Assembly (NCBI GenBank): GCA_027475525.1
Contig: JAMWFC010000054.1
Coordinates: 310,001 to 374,000, forward strand
Direction of reading: 5' to 3'
DNA: 64,000 nt
From: Macrolepiota albuminosa
Lineage: Eukaryota > Basidiomycota > Agaricomycetes > Agaricales > Agaricaceae
Shown: piece by piece, positions 11,646-22,410 of the stretch
Position numbering within the stretch: the stretch's first letter is position 1
Layout of the letters: each line of letters opens with the position of its first letter
Translations under genes and position numbers: made by a program
Notes under the pieces: model-generated
Seen by the model: the letters and a program-made list of their open reading frames with translations, nothing else
The model's database searches: none
Told to the model about the DNA's origin: nothing

Positions 11646-12671
11646 ACGATGGATTCTAAGATGTCTACCACCGACGTGACTGCCCCTTTGATCCGTGCTA
11701 TTTTCATCCACGGCACTGAGTGGAAGCACGACAAGTTCTCCCTGTCAAAGGTTGAGTTCGGTGAAATTATGTAATCACAAGTTAGTATCGCCACATAGGT
11801 AACCAAATAAATAAGTCGTGTTTTGTCGCGTTCTTCTTCGACGGTCAGCTCTCCTGCCTCTTGCAGCCATCCTCGCGTTCTCCACGGTCAGCTTTTACTT
11901 CCTTAGCCCTCCAACACTCCCAAAATTTGCCCAAGGCAAACTTCAGCAGGTGGTCTAAGGTGCTGGAAATCCACCTCTCGCTCCTAGGCCTCAAGTTCTA
12001 CGTCTTCCCCACATGCATCCCTTGCCCAGACTCCCACACTGAGCCTGTGGCACATCAGAACTGGGTCTCCAATGACGATCTTGCGCATGTGGTAGTCTTG
12101 ACAGCCAGGACTGGACGACATGAGGACGGCTGCCAGTCTATATGACAAGGTCAAAACTAGAGCAGAGGGCAAGGGCCCGGTTTGCATGGTCACTCTAATG
12201 CAGGAGGTACTGAAGATCCAGTGCTCCTCCAGTGAGTCTCTCACCGTCACTGCAAAGCGGATCTGCGACACTGTGCACCACATCTTCACAGTCAAAGCCT
12301 TGGATGAGGATCTGTTCAAATGTGTTATCCTGCTCAACAGCCTGAGCAGTCCACAGTACAAGCCCATACAGGCTCAGGTCTCTCAAGGCCTTGCCGATGC
12401 AACAAAGGCCACTCCCTACACCTCAGATAATATATGCAAGTTGATGGAGACTATGCAGAACCTCACAAACCTGAAGGCATCTGGCACAGGATTGTCCACT
12501 GACACGGTGCTGGCTGCCACAGTAGAAGGATGGTGGCGCTCCCAGAAGCCGTGGCTTCCTGGGCACACCCACCATGCTGGGGTGAAGTGCTGCACACAGC
12601 AGACCCTGTGGAGGACACAAAGCACCCTTCTGTGCACACCCCAGCAGGGCCATGGCAAAGCAAGGTTTTGA
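11646..12671 (+). pseudogene. Copia gag, broken
   Basis: The likely gag start is at 11643-11646 (MTMDSKMSTTDVTAP), which soon stops. Gag-like sequence resumes near 11930 with ANFSRWSKVLEIHLSLLGL and continues in another frame from 12120 (CMVTLMQEVLKIQC, DLFKCVILLNSL). The W...L...L pattern is typical of copia Gag, which packages the RNA in cytoplasmic particles. At least two frame changes separate the pieces. No complete CCHC zinc knuckle was found. Confidence 0.7.
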
Positions 12672-13461
12672 AGTGGCATGCAACACTGCATGTGCAGCTT
12701 GCCCCATGCCAAATGCACAGGCTAGAAAAGGAAAGGGTGCAGCTGGTGGAGGAAAGGTCTATACGCAGCTCGCAGAGCCAGAGGGAAAGATCTACCTGGT
12801 TGAGGACAGCAATCTTGGAAAACTTCAAACCCTCAACACTGCACCAGCACCGATAGGCTTTGCAGGCCTGACAACCGATGACGTTCTCACTAACTTCTCC
12901 TTGACCAACAAAGCCAAATGGAAAGGCTGGATGACGACCATTGAGGAGGAGGAACCACAAGCATCAGTCGACTGGAAGCAGAATTCAACAACTCTATCAG
13001 GCCTTGCAATGATCACACCACTCAGCCAGGACCAGAACACCATTCTCACCATGATAAATGATCAGCCATTCTATGTCGATTCCAGGGCAACGGTCCACAT
13101 ATCCCCACACAGGTCAGACTTCATCACCTTGCAACCTATCATACTCAAGGACATCAAAGGTGTTGGGGGGTCAGCAATTACTGCGCACAGCATAGGGAAT
13201 ATACAGCTGTACACCAAACAGGGGAATCTCCTCTGCCTTCAAAATGCACTATATGTGCCGAATTTGACTGTTTGCCTCATTTCTGTAAGCTGGATCTCCA
13301 TTGACAATCAAGCATGCTCAACATTTGACAATGAGAAAGTCAAAATTGTGCACCACTCAAGCGGAAAGACCATAGCACAAGGCACCCTTATGCAAAAGAA
13401 GAAACTGTATGCTATTGATCTCTCTGATGCCATGGCTGAGCACGTATACACCGCCCAGTAA
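12652..13461 (+). pseudogene. Copia aspartic protease segment
   Basis: An open frame holds the copia protease region. The active-site stretch reads YVDSRATVHISP instead of the family D-S-G-A, so the glycine after the catalytic Asp-Ser is arginine and activity is probably lost. Downstream are the expected VGGSAITAHSIGNI, LQNALYVPNL and LISVSWI segments. It is continuous with gag in the family polyprotein and is followed by the GAG-pre-integrase zinc region at 13465. Confidence 0.8.
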
Positions 13462-13464
13462 GAC

Positions 13465-14340
13465 ATGACCTGGACCACCTGGCATTGCTGCCTGAGTCAT
13501 GCCAACTACCAATCCATTCTGCAGTTAGCCTGCAATCACAAGATCAAAGGTGCGCCCACTTCTCCCCACTGTCAGCCACCAAAATGTGACAGCTGTCTAC
13601 TTGGGAAGCAGACTAGATCCCCTGTTCCAAAAGTACAACAGGAGGGAAGCAGGGCCACGTGGAGATTGGAAATAGTATGGGCAGATCTAATGGGGCCAGT
13701 GAATGTGAAGTCAAAGTCATAAAACCATTACATACTGGACATAGTTGATGACCTTACAAACATGCCTTGGTTGATACCTCTCAAAAATAAAGGGGAAGCT
13801 TTTAGTGCACTAAAGGCATGGGAATTAGCTCAATTAAATAAGTGCAGCATAAGAGTCGGAAAATACAGGACCGGATTCAATGGGGAGCTGAACAGCACTG
13901 AAATAGAAGCATGGCTCAAAAGCAAGGGGACCGGATCAGAACACAGCACACCATATACCTCAGCCCAAATTGGACAAGTCAAATGCATGCATTGAACCCT
14001 CATGGAAAAGGCAAGGTCAATGCGGATTGATGCAAAGTGCCCCAAGTACCTGTGGGATGAGTTTTACCTCACCGCAGCACACTTACATGCAAAAACTCCG
14101 ACTAAGTCACTGAACGGAAAGATGCCTCATGAGCTGTGGTTTGGAAAATGTCCTGACTACTCCTACATGTGGGAGATAGGGTGCTGAGCCTTTGTGCTGG
14201 TGCCAACCCACAACCCCAAGATACAGCCGTGATCCATTGAGTGCACACTGATTGGATATGGGATTGATTCCAAAATGTATCAGTGCTGGGACAGAAAAAG
14301 ACTAAAAGTATATCAATTTTACCACGTCAAATTCATAGAA
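13465..14340 (+). pseudogene. Copia integrase with premature stops
   Basis: The zinc-binding region reads WTTWHCCLSHANY with CDSCLLGK; the second conserved residue of WHrRLGH has drifted. The catalytic core is represented by ADLMGPV and FNGELNS-like pieces, then MRIDAKCPKYLWDEFYLTAA and LIGYGIDSKMYQCWD. Stops occur after 13720 (TAA), at 13993 (TGA), 14185 (TGA) and 14230 (TGA). The three TGA codons stand where relatives have Arg or another CGA-encodable residue. The enzyme would have inserted the cDNA; this copy is dead. Confidence 0.8.
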
Positions 14341-14728
14341 CATCATGAACTGCCACAAGCTCCACACTCATCTCCACAGTCAGCCTCTGACCTGATGCCT
14401 CTGGCACCTACCCTTCCACTCATACTGTCACTCCAGCAACTAGACGAGTCCGCAATACTAGAACCCCAAGACAACGACAATGACCTCAGCGAATTTGAAA
14501 TTGACCAGCCTCTAGACACAGAACACCCTCCTAGCCAGCCCTATGCTGTGCCTGAAGAAGATCAACAGCAACCACAATGCTTGACTAGATTGAGGCAACC
14601 CACAGAGAAGGCTTACATGCAAGGCAGTCAACCACAAACCTGCTTGGAAAGGGTGATGGAAGAGGTGAGGGAGAGTGAGCGGAGGATAAAGAAATCAAAG
14701 AACAACATGTCAACAAGGGAAGATAAAG

Positions 14729-16315
14729 TTGGTAATGGAGAAGCGCCCATGGGAAGAGGCACAATTGGGACCAGACACAGAGAAATGGGAGCAGGGATAT
14801 TGGGAGGAGCTCAGATTGTTGAAGGAGATGGGAGTATACAGACTTGTCCCACAATCTCAGGTACTGGCCAGGCAGAAAGTCAAGAAGGCCAAGCCTATTT
14901 TCAAAGTCAAGCGTGATGAACATGGTGATCCAGTCAGATACAAGGTGTGGCTTGTATTCAAAGGATATGAACAGGTATATGGCAAGGACTACAACAAAAC
15001 AACATCCCCAACAGTGTGTATGGAGTCGTGGCATATCCTGTTACACATCGCAGCAGCAGAAGGCTGGGACACTACCCAGATCAATGTTAAAACTGCATTC
15101 CTCTATGGAATCTTACCTGGAGAAGAAGTGCAGTACATGGAACAGCCTGATGGGTTTAAGGAGCCCAGAAAGGAGGACTGGGTGTGCAAACTGCTGAGAG
15201 GGCTTTATGGAATGAAGCAAGCAGGCTGAATCTGGAACCAGACGTTGAACAAGTGGATGGTGTCATGGGGCTTCACCAGGTTAGCATGCGAATCTTGCAT
15301 TTATTACAGGAAACAGGTGACAGGGACAGTGATTGTGGCTGTACATGTTGATGACTTCTTATCAATAGTGAGCTCAAAAGATGAAAACGAACAGTTTAAA
15401 GCCCAGCTGAAGGAAGCCTGGACAATTTCAGACCTAGGCACCCCTTGACATATTGCTGGTGTGTCCATGCAATGGGACAGAACTAATCAAACAGTTGCGC
15501 TATCTCAAACAGCCTTCATCAACTGAGTCATTCAGCAATTTGGCCAGCAAGATGCACACCCTCTGTCACTGCCTATGGAGCCCAGAGTGAAGCTTCGACG
15601 CCCCAACCAAGATGCCCAGACTAAGGAGGAGAAGGAAGACATTGCCCGACTCCCCTACAGGTCCCTAGTCGGCTGCCTGCTATACATCGTCATTGCCACT
15701 CACCCAGACATTGCCTGCGCCGTGCAACAGTTGTTTCAATTCCTTGATAATTATGACAGATCTCACTGGAACACCGGCATCCACCTCATCAGGTATTTGA
15801 AAGGTACAAAGGACATGAAGCTGAGGCTGGGAGGCCCCTCGATCACTTTGCAAGGCTTCACCGATGCAGACTGGGTGAGCTGCCTGGATACGAGGAGGAG
15901 CACAGGCAGGTACATGTGGTCCCTTGGCACAGGCGCAATATTCTGGTCAGTACGGAAACAAAAGACAGTAGCAACATCATCATGCAAAGCAGAGTACATG
16001 GCAGCATATGAATCCATGCAAGAGTGCATCTGGCTGCGAATACTCATGATGGCGATAGGACAAAACGACATGACAACAAAACTGACTACTCTATTCTGTG
16101 ACAACAAGGCTGCAATTACCCTTTTGGAGGACCCCATGGCACACACGAGAGTCAAGTACTTCGATATTAAATACCATTTCATATGCAAGCAAGCGCACAT
16201 GGGAGAAATCATCATTAAGTACATCAATATCAGAGACAATGTAGCCGACATGTTCACAAAGGCCTTACTGCGCCCGCTGTTCACTCACCTACGCCAAATG
16301 CTCAGAATACAATAA
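14729..16315 (+). pseudogene. Copia reverse transcriptase-RNase H, broken by TGA codons
   Basis: Reverse transcriptase begins near 14790 with WEELRLLKEMGVYRLV. It then reads VFKGYEQVYGKDY and GLYGMKQAG up to TGA at 15227, and continues with VAVHVDDFLSIV (active-site YVDD is VHVDD). TGA follows again at 15446 and 15524. From 15575 one open frame covers the thumb and RNase H: RYLKGTKDMKL, GFTDADWVSCL, STGRYMWSLG, SSCKAEYMAAYESMQE, CDNKAAI and DIKYHFI, ending at 16315. The order and motifs are classic Ty1/copia. The 3' LTR starts 47 bases later. Confidence 0.9.
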
Positions 16316-16361
16316 TGCCATGCTCATATGCAAGGAGGAGTGTGTCTGTGGTAAGGAGAAG

Positions 16362-16641
16362 TGTTAGACTGTGATTGATGTGACAATGTGAAAGGGTACC
16401 ATGGACACATTGTCAGGGCCAGCATGGCCAAAAGACTGCTTTGTTGAACTCACATACTTATAGAGACACTCATAGATACTGCACCCTCAGTTCTGTTTAC
16501 GTGTTCTGAGGGTGCGTCGTCTCGTAGAGCAACATCCATGCAATGACACTAATACAATACCTAGACATAATTACTTACACGTCATCTGTCTAGGTGTTGG
16601 TCACACTGCTAGACTTGCTGCTATCGATATACGTTCCAACA
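16362..16641 (+). repeat. 3' LTR of copia element (280 bp)
   Basis: It starts TGTTAGACTG and ends TTCCAACA, with the short inverted ends TGTT/AACA usual for LTRs. It is preceded by the purine-rich AAGGAGGAG and AAGGAGAAG near 16330-16360. Inside, GCACCCTCAG and CTGAGGGTGC at 16482-16514 can pair into a perfect 10-bp stem with a short loop. A second, truncated copy is at 9052-9285. Confidence 0.9.
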
Positions 16642-16914
16642 GTCTCATATACTTGACTGAGGGTATGTACAATGTCCAACAGTAGGTTTAAATATCTGTA
16701 ATATTGTGTATCAGGGTAGAGAGTTAATATCAGAAGAGAAATGAAGGAGAAATATAAGCAATTAAGTTGTCCCTTGCCAGGCATCAAAAGCTTGACGCTT
16801 ATGGTGTTCAGCAGCACTTAACAGCAACATCTCATCAAATGAAGCCCACCACATGTAACAGTGGGGATTTTGCAAAACACCCCTCTAATATAAGAAACCT
16901 GTTCTGCAAAATCT

Positions 16915-17069
16915 TGTTACCAAGTATGTTTTGCAAAATGAGCCCTCTAATTCATATACCCCTATATCTATGGCTTGGAAACCCTTACTGCTGTTACCAA
17001 GTATGTTTTGCAAAATGAGCCCTCTAATTCATATACCCCTATATCTATGGCTTGGAAACCCTTACTGCT
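16915..17069. repeat. Exact 77-bp tandem duplication (site 2)
   Basis: Bases starting TGTTACCAAGTATG at 16915 recur from 16992 at an offset of 77 without mismatch. One extra matching base at the edge is expected by chance. Confidence 0.95.
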
Positions 17070-17270
17070 CATCATTGATCATGGTGACCACCTCTTTCCA
17101 TTTTATGGATTCTCACCTCCTGGCCATTGTCTCCAATCCTGCCACTATGCTACCCTGCCCCTGCTCTTGACTCTTGATACTGCCACTGCTGGCACCCAAT
17201 TGTGTTTCCTAAGAAAAAAGTGAAAAAAAAACCTGTTATGCCATTTCCACTGTGCCGATTTCTGATGGAA

Positions 17271-17989
17271 ACAGTTTTTACACAAAGGAAACTCACCTTT
17301 CTCTATGGTAAAAAGCTAGCTAAGAAATAGGTATCAGGTTTCTTTGACCCTTTTTGCATCAGATACAGATTCTGGCCTCAGCAGAATCATCACTTGAACA
17401 TTTGTAACCATCTCTACCTCTGGCGGAATGACCAAACCTTCTCCCTGAGCAATGTAGCACTCTACTGTGGGTAAAATAGGTGTCATGACCCTGTCTCTGG
17501 CGGAATGACCAAACCTTCTCCCTGAGCAATGTAGCACTCTACTGTGGGTAAAATAGGTGTCATGACCCTGTACACAGACACCTGCTGCAATGCATATTCA
17601 TAGTGTCAAGAAATAATTAACGTGAATTATTTCCTAACTAAGTGTACTTTTAGAATAACCGCACCTCGTTGAGGTGCTATATCTAATACATTATAGTAAA
17701 CCGGACCTGTATGGGGTCCAGGGGCTACAATATTGAACTGAGGATATGAAGACTTACCAGTCTCTGTATCTGATGCAAAAAGGGTCAAAGAAACCTGATA
17801 CCTATTTCTTAGCTAGCTTTTTACCATAGAGAAAGGTGAGTTTCCTTTGTGTAAAAACTGTTTCACAGGGTCATGACACCTATTTTACCCACAGTAGAGT
17901 GCTACATTGCTCAGGGAGAAGGTTTGGTCATTCCGCCAGAGGTAGAGATGGTTACAAATGTTCAAGTGATGATTCTGCTGAGGCCAGAA
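17271..17989. repeat. Inverted, order-swapped repeat pair
   Basis: Block A (about 97 bp) and block B (about 125 bp) occur in order A-B on the plus strand at 17763-17861 and 17865-17989. They also occur on the minus strand at 17271-17369 (A) and 17370-17573 (B, lengthened by a 77-bp duplication), but in order B then A. The copies are nearly identical. The pair looks like an inverted, circularly permuted duplication or a misjoined contig. Confidence 0.75.
17418..17571. repeat. Exact 77-bp tandem duplication (site 3)
   Basis: Bases 17418-17494 are repeated at 17495-17571 with no mismatch and with differing flanks, so the length is exactly 77. Confidence 0.95.
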
Positions 17990-18020
17990 TGTTAATCTAT
18001 CAGTATATGTATCAAGTTAT

Positions 18021-18036
18021 AACAGGTTATGGGCCT
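18021..18036 (+). promoter_or_regulatory. Copia LTR end plus primer binding site remnant
   Basis: AACAGGTTATGGGCCT repeats the LTR-primer site junction seen at 11409-11424. Only debris follows, so this is the left end of a deleted copia element. Confidence 0.6.
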
Positions 18037-18515
18037 ATAGAACACAATGATATCTGAAAAGAACTTGATCTCTTCCCCTTGACATCACAATCCTGGCACT
18101 CATGCTCCCTGTCTATGTGCATAGCACAACAAAGCCCTTGTATCAACCTTGTCATTACATGGAGTCCATATTTCCAGCTTACTCCCTATGACGTCTTAAG
18201 CTTCTTTTATAGTCATATACGCCTACCTTTATTTATTTCTACCACCATACAGCACTCAACCCATTGTAAATGAGTTGATCTCAGTTGCTCTCGACGGTCA
18301 TTCTCAAAGGTCACTTAATAAATCAAAATCGACAACTACATGTCAAGCGGCAAATATTGAAAGCGTGGTAACCAATTTAAGGCTGCACAGAACCGAAGCC
18401 CTGCGGGCAACTTTGACCAATGGGTGCGGAACCGCTGCGGATGTAACATATTTTAGCCGGGATACATTCACCCGTGCAGGACGTAGTGTGAACGGAGCCT
18501 TTTCCTTGAAAAGAG

Positions 18516-21500
18516 TTAAATGCCTAGCAAGTACCGAAGCTCACTCAAGGTCTGCGCAACTGAGAAGGCGGGCGAACTTACGATTACAAGAGAGGGGTCA
18601 GCCTCCATGGCTAAATATGAATTTCCTGTTGAGTATGAAGCACATAAATAGATACTAACGCCTAACCTTCCGTGACGAGATGCCACCAGGTGGCATTCAA
18701 TGGGTCGTTGTCCGTCCACGACGTGATAGTTTTTCCGTATGTTTGACGTGTGTTGTACTCGTAGGTATATACCGGGCCAAAGGTGGTTTGAGAATCAAGG
18801 TCGGGATACGAGTTGACATCACTCTTCCATCTGTCACAGGATATTAGCCAAGAACAAGAACATTATAGCGGAAAACTGAACGTATGCGCATCCATGATAT
18901 CAAAGGTCTGCAAGAATCATCCATTTTAGGGCTTGCAAGGATAAATCATACTGAACCTACAGCGGAGTCAACCTCATAGACTCTAAAGCCGGAGTTCAAA
19001 TTCGTGACGGGGGTGATCGAGGGGCCAATCTGAGGTTTTGTGTCGACATTAAAGTTGGAGAAGAAAGGGAATTCCTCATACCCAAGACAAAGTTTGTGCT
19101 GTCTCGGCACTCATTGTTGTGGCATTATTGGCGTAGAAGATCTTCAACCTGGCATCAGTCAAAGATGACATTAAGGCTTGGAAATACGCACAGATAACTG
19201 ATCCTCGTGGGTGCTTCACGTTGAATGCTAGTTGAGTGACGGAGTAAATGTAAGGTATATCTATGCTTACTGCCCAAAGAAAATGTCTATCGAACAGGTG
19301 AGATGAGACACAAGGATAGAAGGGAAACAGGTAACCGTACTGGCAATGACATGAGGCGAGTAACGGTCCACTCTGTCAACACGTTAGGATTGAGTGCCGT
19401 GAGGCTATCCAAAGAAGTTCTCACATCTGATAGACTATAAAGGCCTTGATTAGATGGTGTAGAAGACGACGGAAGAAGGAAAAACTGACAGAGGTTCGTG
19501 GGATTCTTCAAAGGATTACCTCCGTCCCAGCCTGAAAGTACGTGTCCTATAATCCAGACTACACCGAAATAAGACTAGCGTATTACGTCCGGAAGCTTTC
19601 GGCCACCCACCTCGATCTCCTGCATCTTCAGCATCTTGTAGCTCATCAGTCAGGAATCGCAGCATGCCGGAAACGTCGGGGTCGGTCATGTTGATGTAAT
19701 TGAAGTAATTTGAACTGCTCGAGTCCTGGAGATAGTTACCAGAATATCACAGATTGACATACCGGTACCCTGATCGACTTTTTTGTTAATTTGACAGCCA
19801 AAGTGACACAAGTAAGGGACTTACACATATCGGTGTTGAGAGAAATTACTCGTAGCCCGTCTGCTCTCTTGGCCATGTACCCCGCATAGTGCTTTTTAGC
19901 GAGCTGAACTGCAGCCTCAGGAAGCCACTTCTCATGTTTCCAAAGGTCAGCTACATGATCATAGTTCCTATCACTTGCGATGAGATTCGTTGATAACCTA
20001 TGCAACGAGAGTGTTACCAGCTAAATTGTTGCGCAAGGGACCCACCAAGAGACGAGGGAGCATCCTGTGCCCTTAACATAACGGGATCAATAGGGCGTTC
20101 CACGTGTTCTTGAAGAGTACGTACTGGTTATAGGTATCATGATTGCCCAGAGCGGCGTATACAGGACCTGTGCCAAGCATACGCCTGAAAAGATCATACA
20201 GTATCGTCTGAAATTTCTCGTAATACCTTCAAAAACAACTACAAAGCAGGAGATCGACCGACCTCAGCATACTCCACATAGTCTCTGTCATTGAAGGGCG
20301 TGAATTTCCTGCTTCGACTAACATTGTTCAACATACCTTGAAAGTTGATTTTCCGAATCGTGAGATACTAGATCGCCAGTATAGATGGTCCAAGCAAAGC
20401 CGGTATCCTGAGTATCTGTAAGAGCAGGGATTGCCTGGAGTGCTGCCATGCCAAGCGCCATCGGCGTATCGCTGGAAACGAAGTCAATAACAGAACTTTG
20501 TTACGAAGGTAGGAAAAACTTACCAGAGAAATGCGCCATATCGCGGTGCTGGGAATATAGTTGTGTTCTGACTGTCCGGATTAAACGCGTTTTTACGGCA
20601 GCATGGTGATCCTGTGCAGTTTGCTTCTGAGCCAGTTGCATATCCTGAAGAACGTCAGCAAAACATAATCTTTTTCATGAATACACGCACTCGGATCAAT
20701 GTGGAAGTCTGACATGTGCAAGACTTTCACCCTCTTGCCGCTTCGCTTCTTCGCTTTATGGTGCTTCGGCTTGGGCTTCTTGAACCAATTTGACAAATCC
20801 AGGGGAGCCGTAGCAGGGGCTGGGCATTGTTTAAAGAAGTTTGAACAAAACCCCTAGAAAACCCCTATTTAACACTCTTACACCCAGATGGCTGATTGTA
20901 CGAACCTGCCCATCGTCTCCACCAACGTCCATATTTGCAGCGACTTGAGTGATGACAGATCCAACACCTAGTAGACCAAAGGTAGCCTGGCATGTGGCTG
21001 AAATTTTCAAGGTCTCGCAGATATCAACGACAACGTCGGGACCATGCTCGGGAACCGCTAAAGCAACAAATTTCAAGACCTCAAGCATAGCCAAGCAGCG
21101 AGCACAGCTGTTGTCTGCCAAGGCCGAACTGTTGTTAATTGAACCTATCTGCTGAAGAGCCTGGTTGTAGATTTTGCTCGAGGAAGCAACTGGTGGTAAA
21201 AAGTGTGGGTCGACCGCATCCTGCAAAGGGAGTGTATCAGGGTCTGTGAGGTTGAGTGGGTACACTTTGTGCTATTCAGGCTGCATCAGGAGACAGCATA
21301 TTTGGACGAACGACACGATGATACGCAACGGTGACCGGATCAGAGATGATTGGCTGGACTTGTGATGATGTGGCAGTGGGATTGTTGTAATAGTGTGAAA
21401 AAACTGAGGTGGGAAACATGCCAGGGACAGTAAAGTTCTGAGGGACAATCAACGACGCCATGGCAAGCTGAGTAGTTTGTAGTGCTGAGGACAAAAGAGC

Positions 21501-21518
21501 CACAGCAACCAAGTACAT
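18516..21518 (-). CDS. Acid sphingomyelinase-like phosphodiesterase
   Basis: A many-exon secreted metallophosphoesterase. The start at 21518 gives a signal peptide (MYLVAVALLSSALQTTQLAM). Exon 2 (about 21258 to 20908) carries a saposin-B-like domain with DNSCARCLAMLEVLKFVALA. The catalytic domain follows with GKRVKVLHMSDFHIDPR (metal ligands Asp and His), YATGSEANCTGSPCCRKN, TIYTGDLVSHDSENQ, YAALGNHDTYNQ, WILGHV-like WIIGHVLSGWDG, and GHTHEDQ rebuilt across an intron near 19300-19200. Then come YANNATTMSAETA and NLNSGFRVYEVDS, ending near NATWWHLVTEAMEADPSLV. All metal-binding motifs of the family are present. It would hydrolyse sphingomyelin-type phospholipids in the vacuole or outside the cell. 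The last exon is uncertain; a stop at 18516 is one reading. Gypsy element A is inserted about 560 bp upstream of the start. Confidence 0.85.
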
Positions 21519-22081
21519 CTTGGGAGTTTAAGTGCAAGAAGGGAGGTTGAATAACATAAAATCGAAGCCTTTTATTTGGATGCACGAATAAGAAGAGGTC
21601 CATGTGGTACCTGTGCCGTGTGAGGCTATCATGGACACTATAGTGTTTGAAGGATAGTACGACATGATGACCTATTGGCTTCTATTCACGTTCGTGCAGG
21701 AAATCACTCGATACCAGCAAATGGAAGAAGAGCGACAACTTACTAGAATTACCGGGCACACATATATATGCTCAACGCTAAGAACCAAATTCAACGATAC
21801 CTTTTTGTGCAATGAAAAGGTCGCCAAGAGCTTGAACGACAAGGCCGCATGACCCCAGAGAATTGAAGTTACCTTAATAGGTAAACAATTCTGGCGGCAA
21901 AAGCGGAAGAAGCTGGTCAGAAGAATTAAATTCCAGCCACTCTCTTAACCTATAATTAGTGTTTCAAAATACAATTCTCAAGAGATTGCGGTCACAAATG
22001 CCTCTGATTCATGACTACAAATACTGTATACGATTCAAACTTGAATCCTCAGAGGATCAGTGAAATTTTTCCCAGGACTGG

Positions 22082-22290
22082 TGTAGCGGTTCGTGACTAC
22101 GTGACCCTTATACCCATATGTTTTGCTCTACTTACATCACACTCCTTGACTACCGCTTACCTATCCTATAAGTACCTAACCGAATGTTGTAGTTAGGCAG
22201 TTTTGCAATCGAGGACTTACAACAGTTCACACCGCGAGACTCTACTCAGTGTGCCGTGACCCAATCCTAATCCGGCTGGCTCACGTCACA
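22082..22290 (+). repeat. 5' LTR of gypsy element A
   Basis: It runs from TGTAGCGGTT to CTCACGTCACA and matches 31317-31525. Its ends are TG and CA. Confidence 0.95.
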
Positions 22291-22410
22291 TATTTTGAAC
22301 TTCTAAAGTCTTAGAAAAACCTAACTACAGAGAAAAGGCTCACTTCAAGAGGATCTCGGACGGTCTGATCAACCGGAAGTCATACCCAGTAGTGAGCAAA
22401 CCAGTTTATT

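Larger units (their letters stand above)
11312..16641 (+). mobile_element. Decayed full-length Ty1/copia retrotransposon
   Basis: The element runs from a truncated 5' LTR (11312-11412) to an intact-length 3' LTR (16362-16641). Between them lie gag, protease, integrase and RT-RNase H in copia order, all on the plus strand. The 5' LTR has lost its first part and about 56 internal bases. Six premature TGA codons stand where the family has arginine. No target duplication can be read because the left end is missing. Confidence 0.9.
16642..18270. other. LTR debris, no intact gene
   Basis: This stretch holds AT-rich repeat remnants, two 77-bp duplications, an inverted and permuted repeat pair and one copia LTR-primer site junction at 18021. 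TTTTGCAAAA-type motifs with CCCTCTAAT recur at about 16868, 16930 and 17007. No coding sequence was recognised. Confidence 0.6.

Noticed and set aside
22291..22330. tRNA primer binding site or self-priming sequence after the gypsy A 5' LTR
   Set aside because: No TGG-start match and no clear complement to the LTR start was found by eye.
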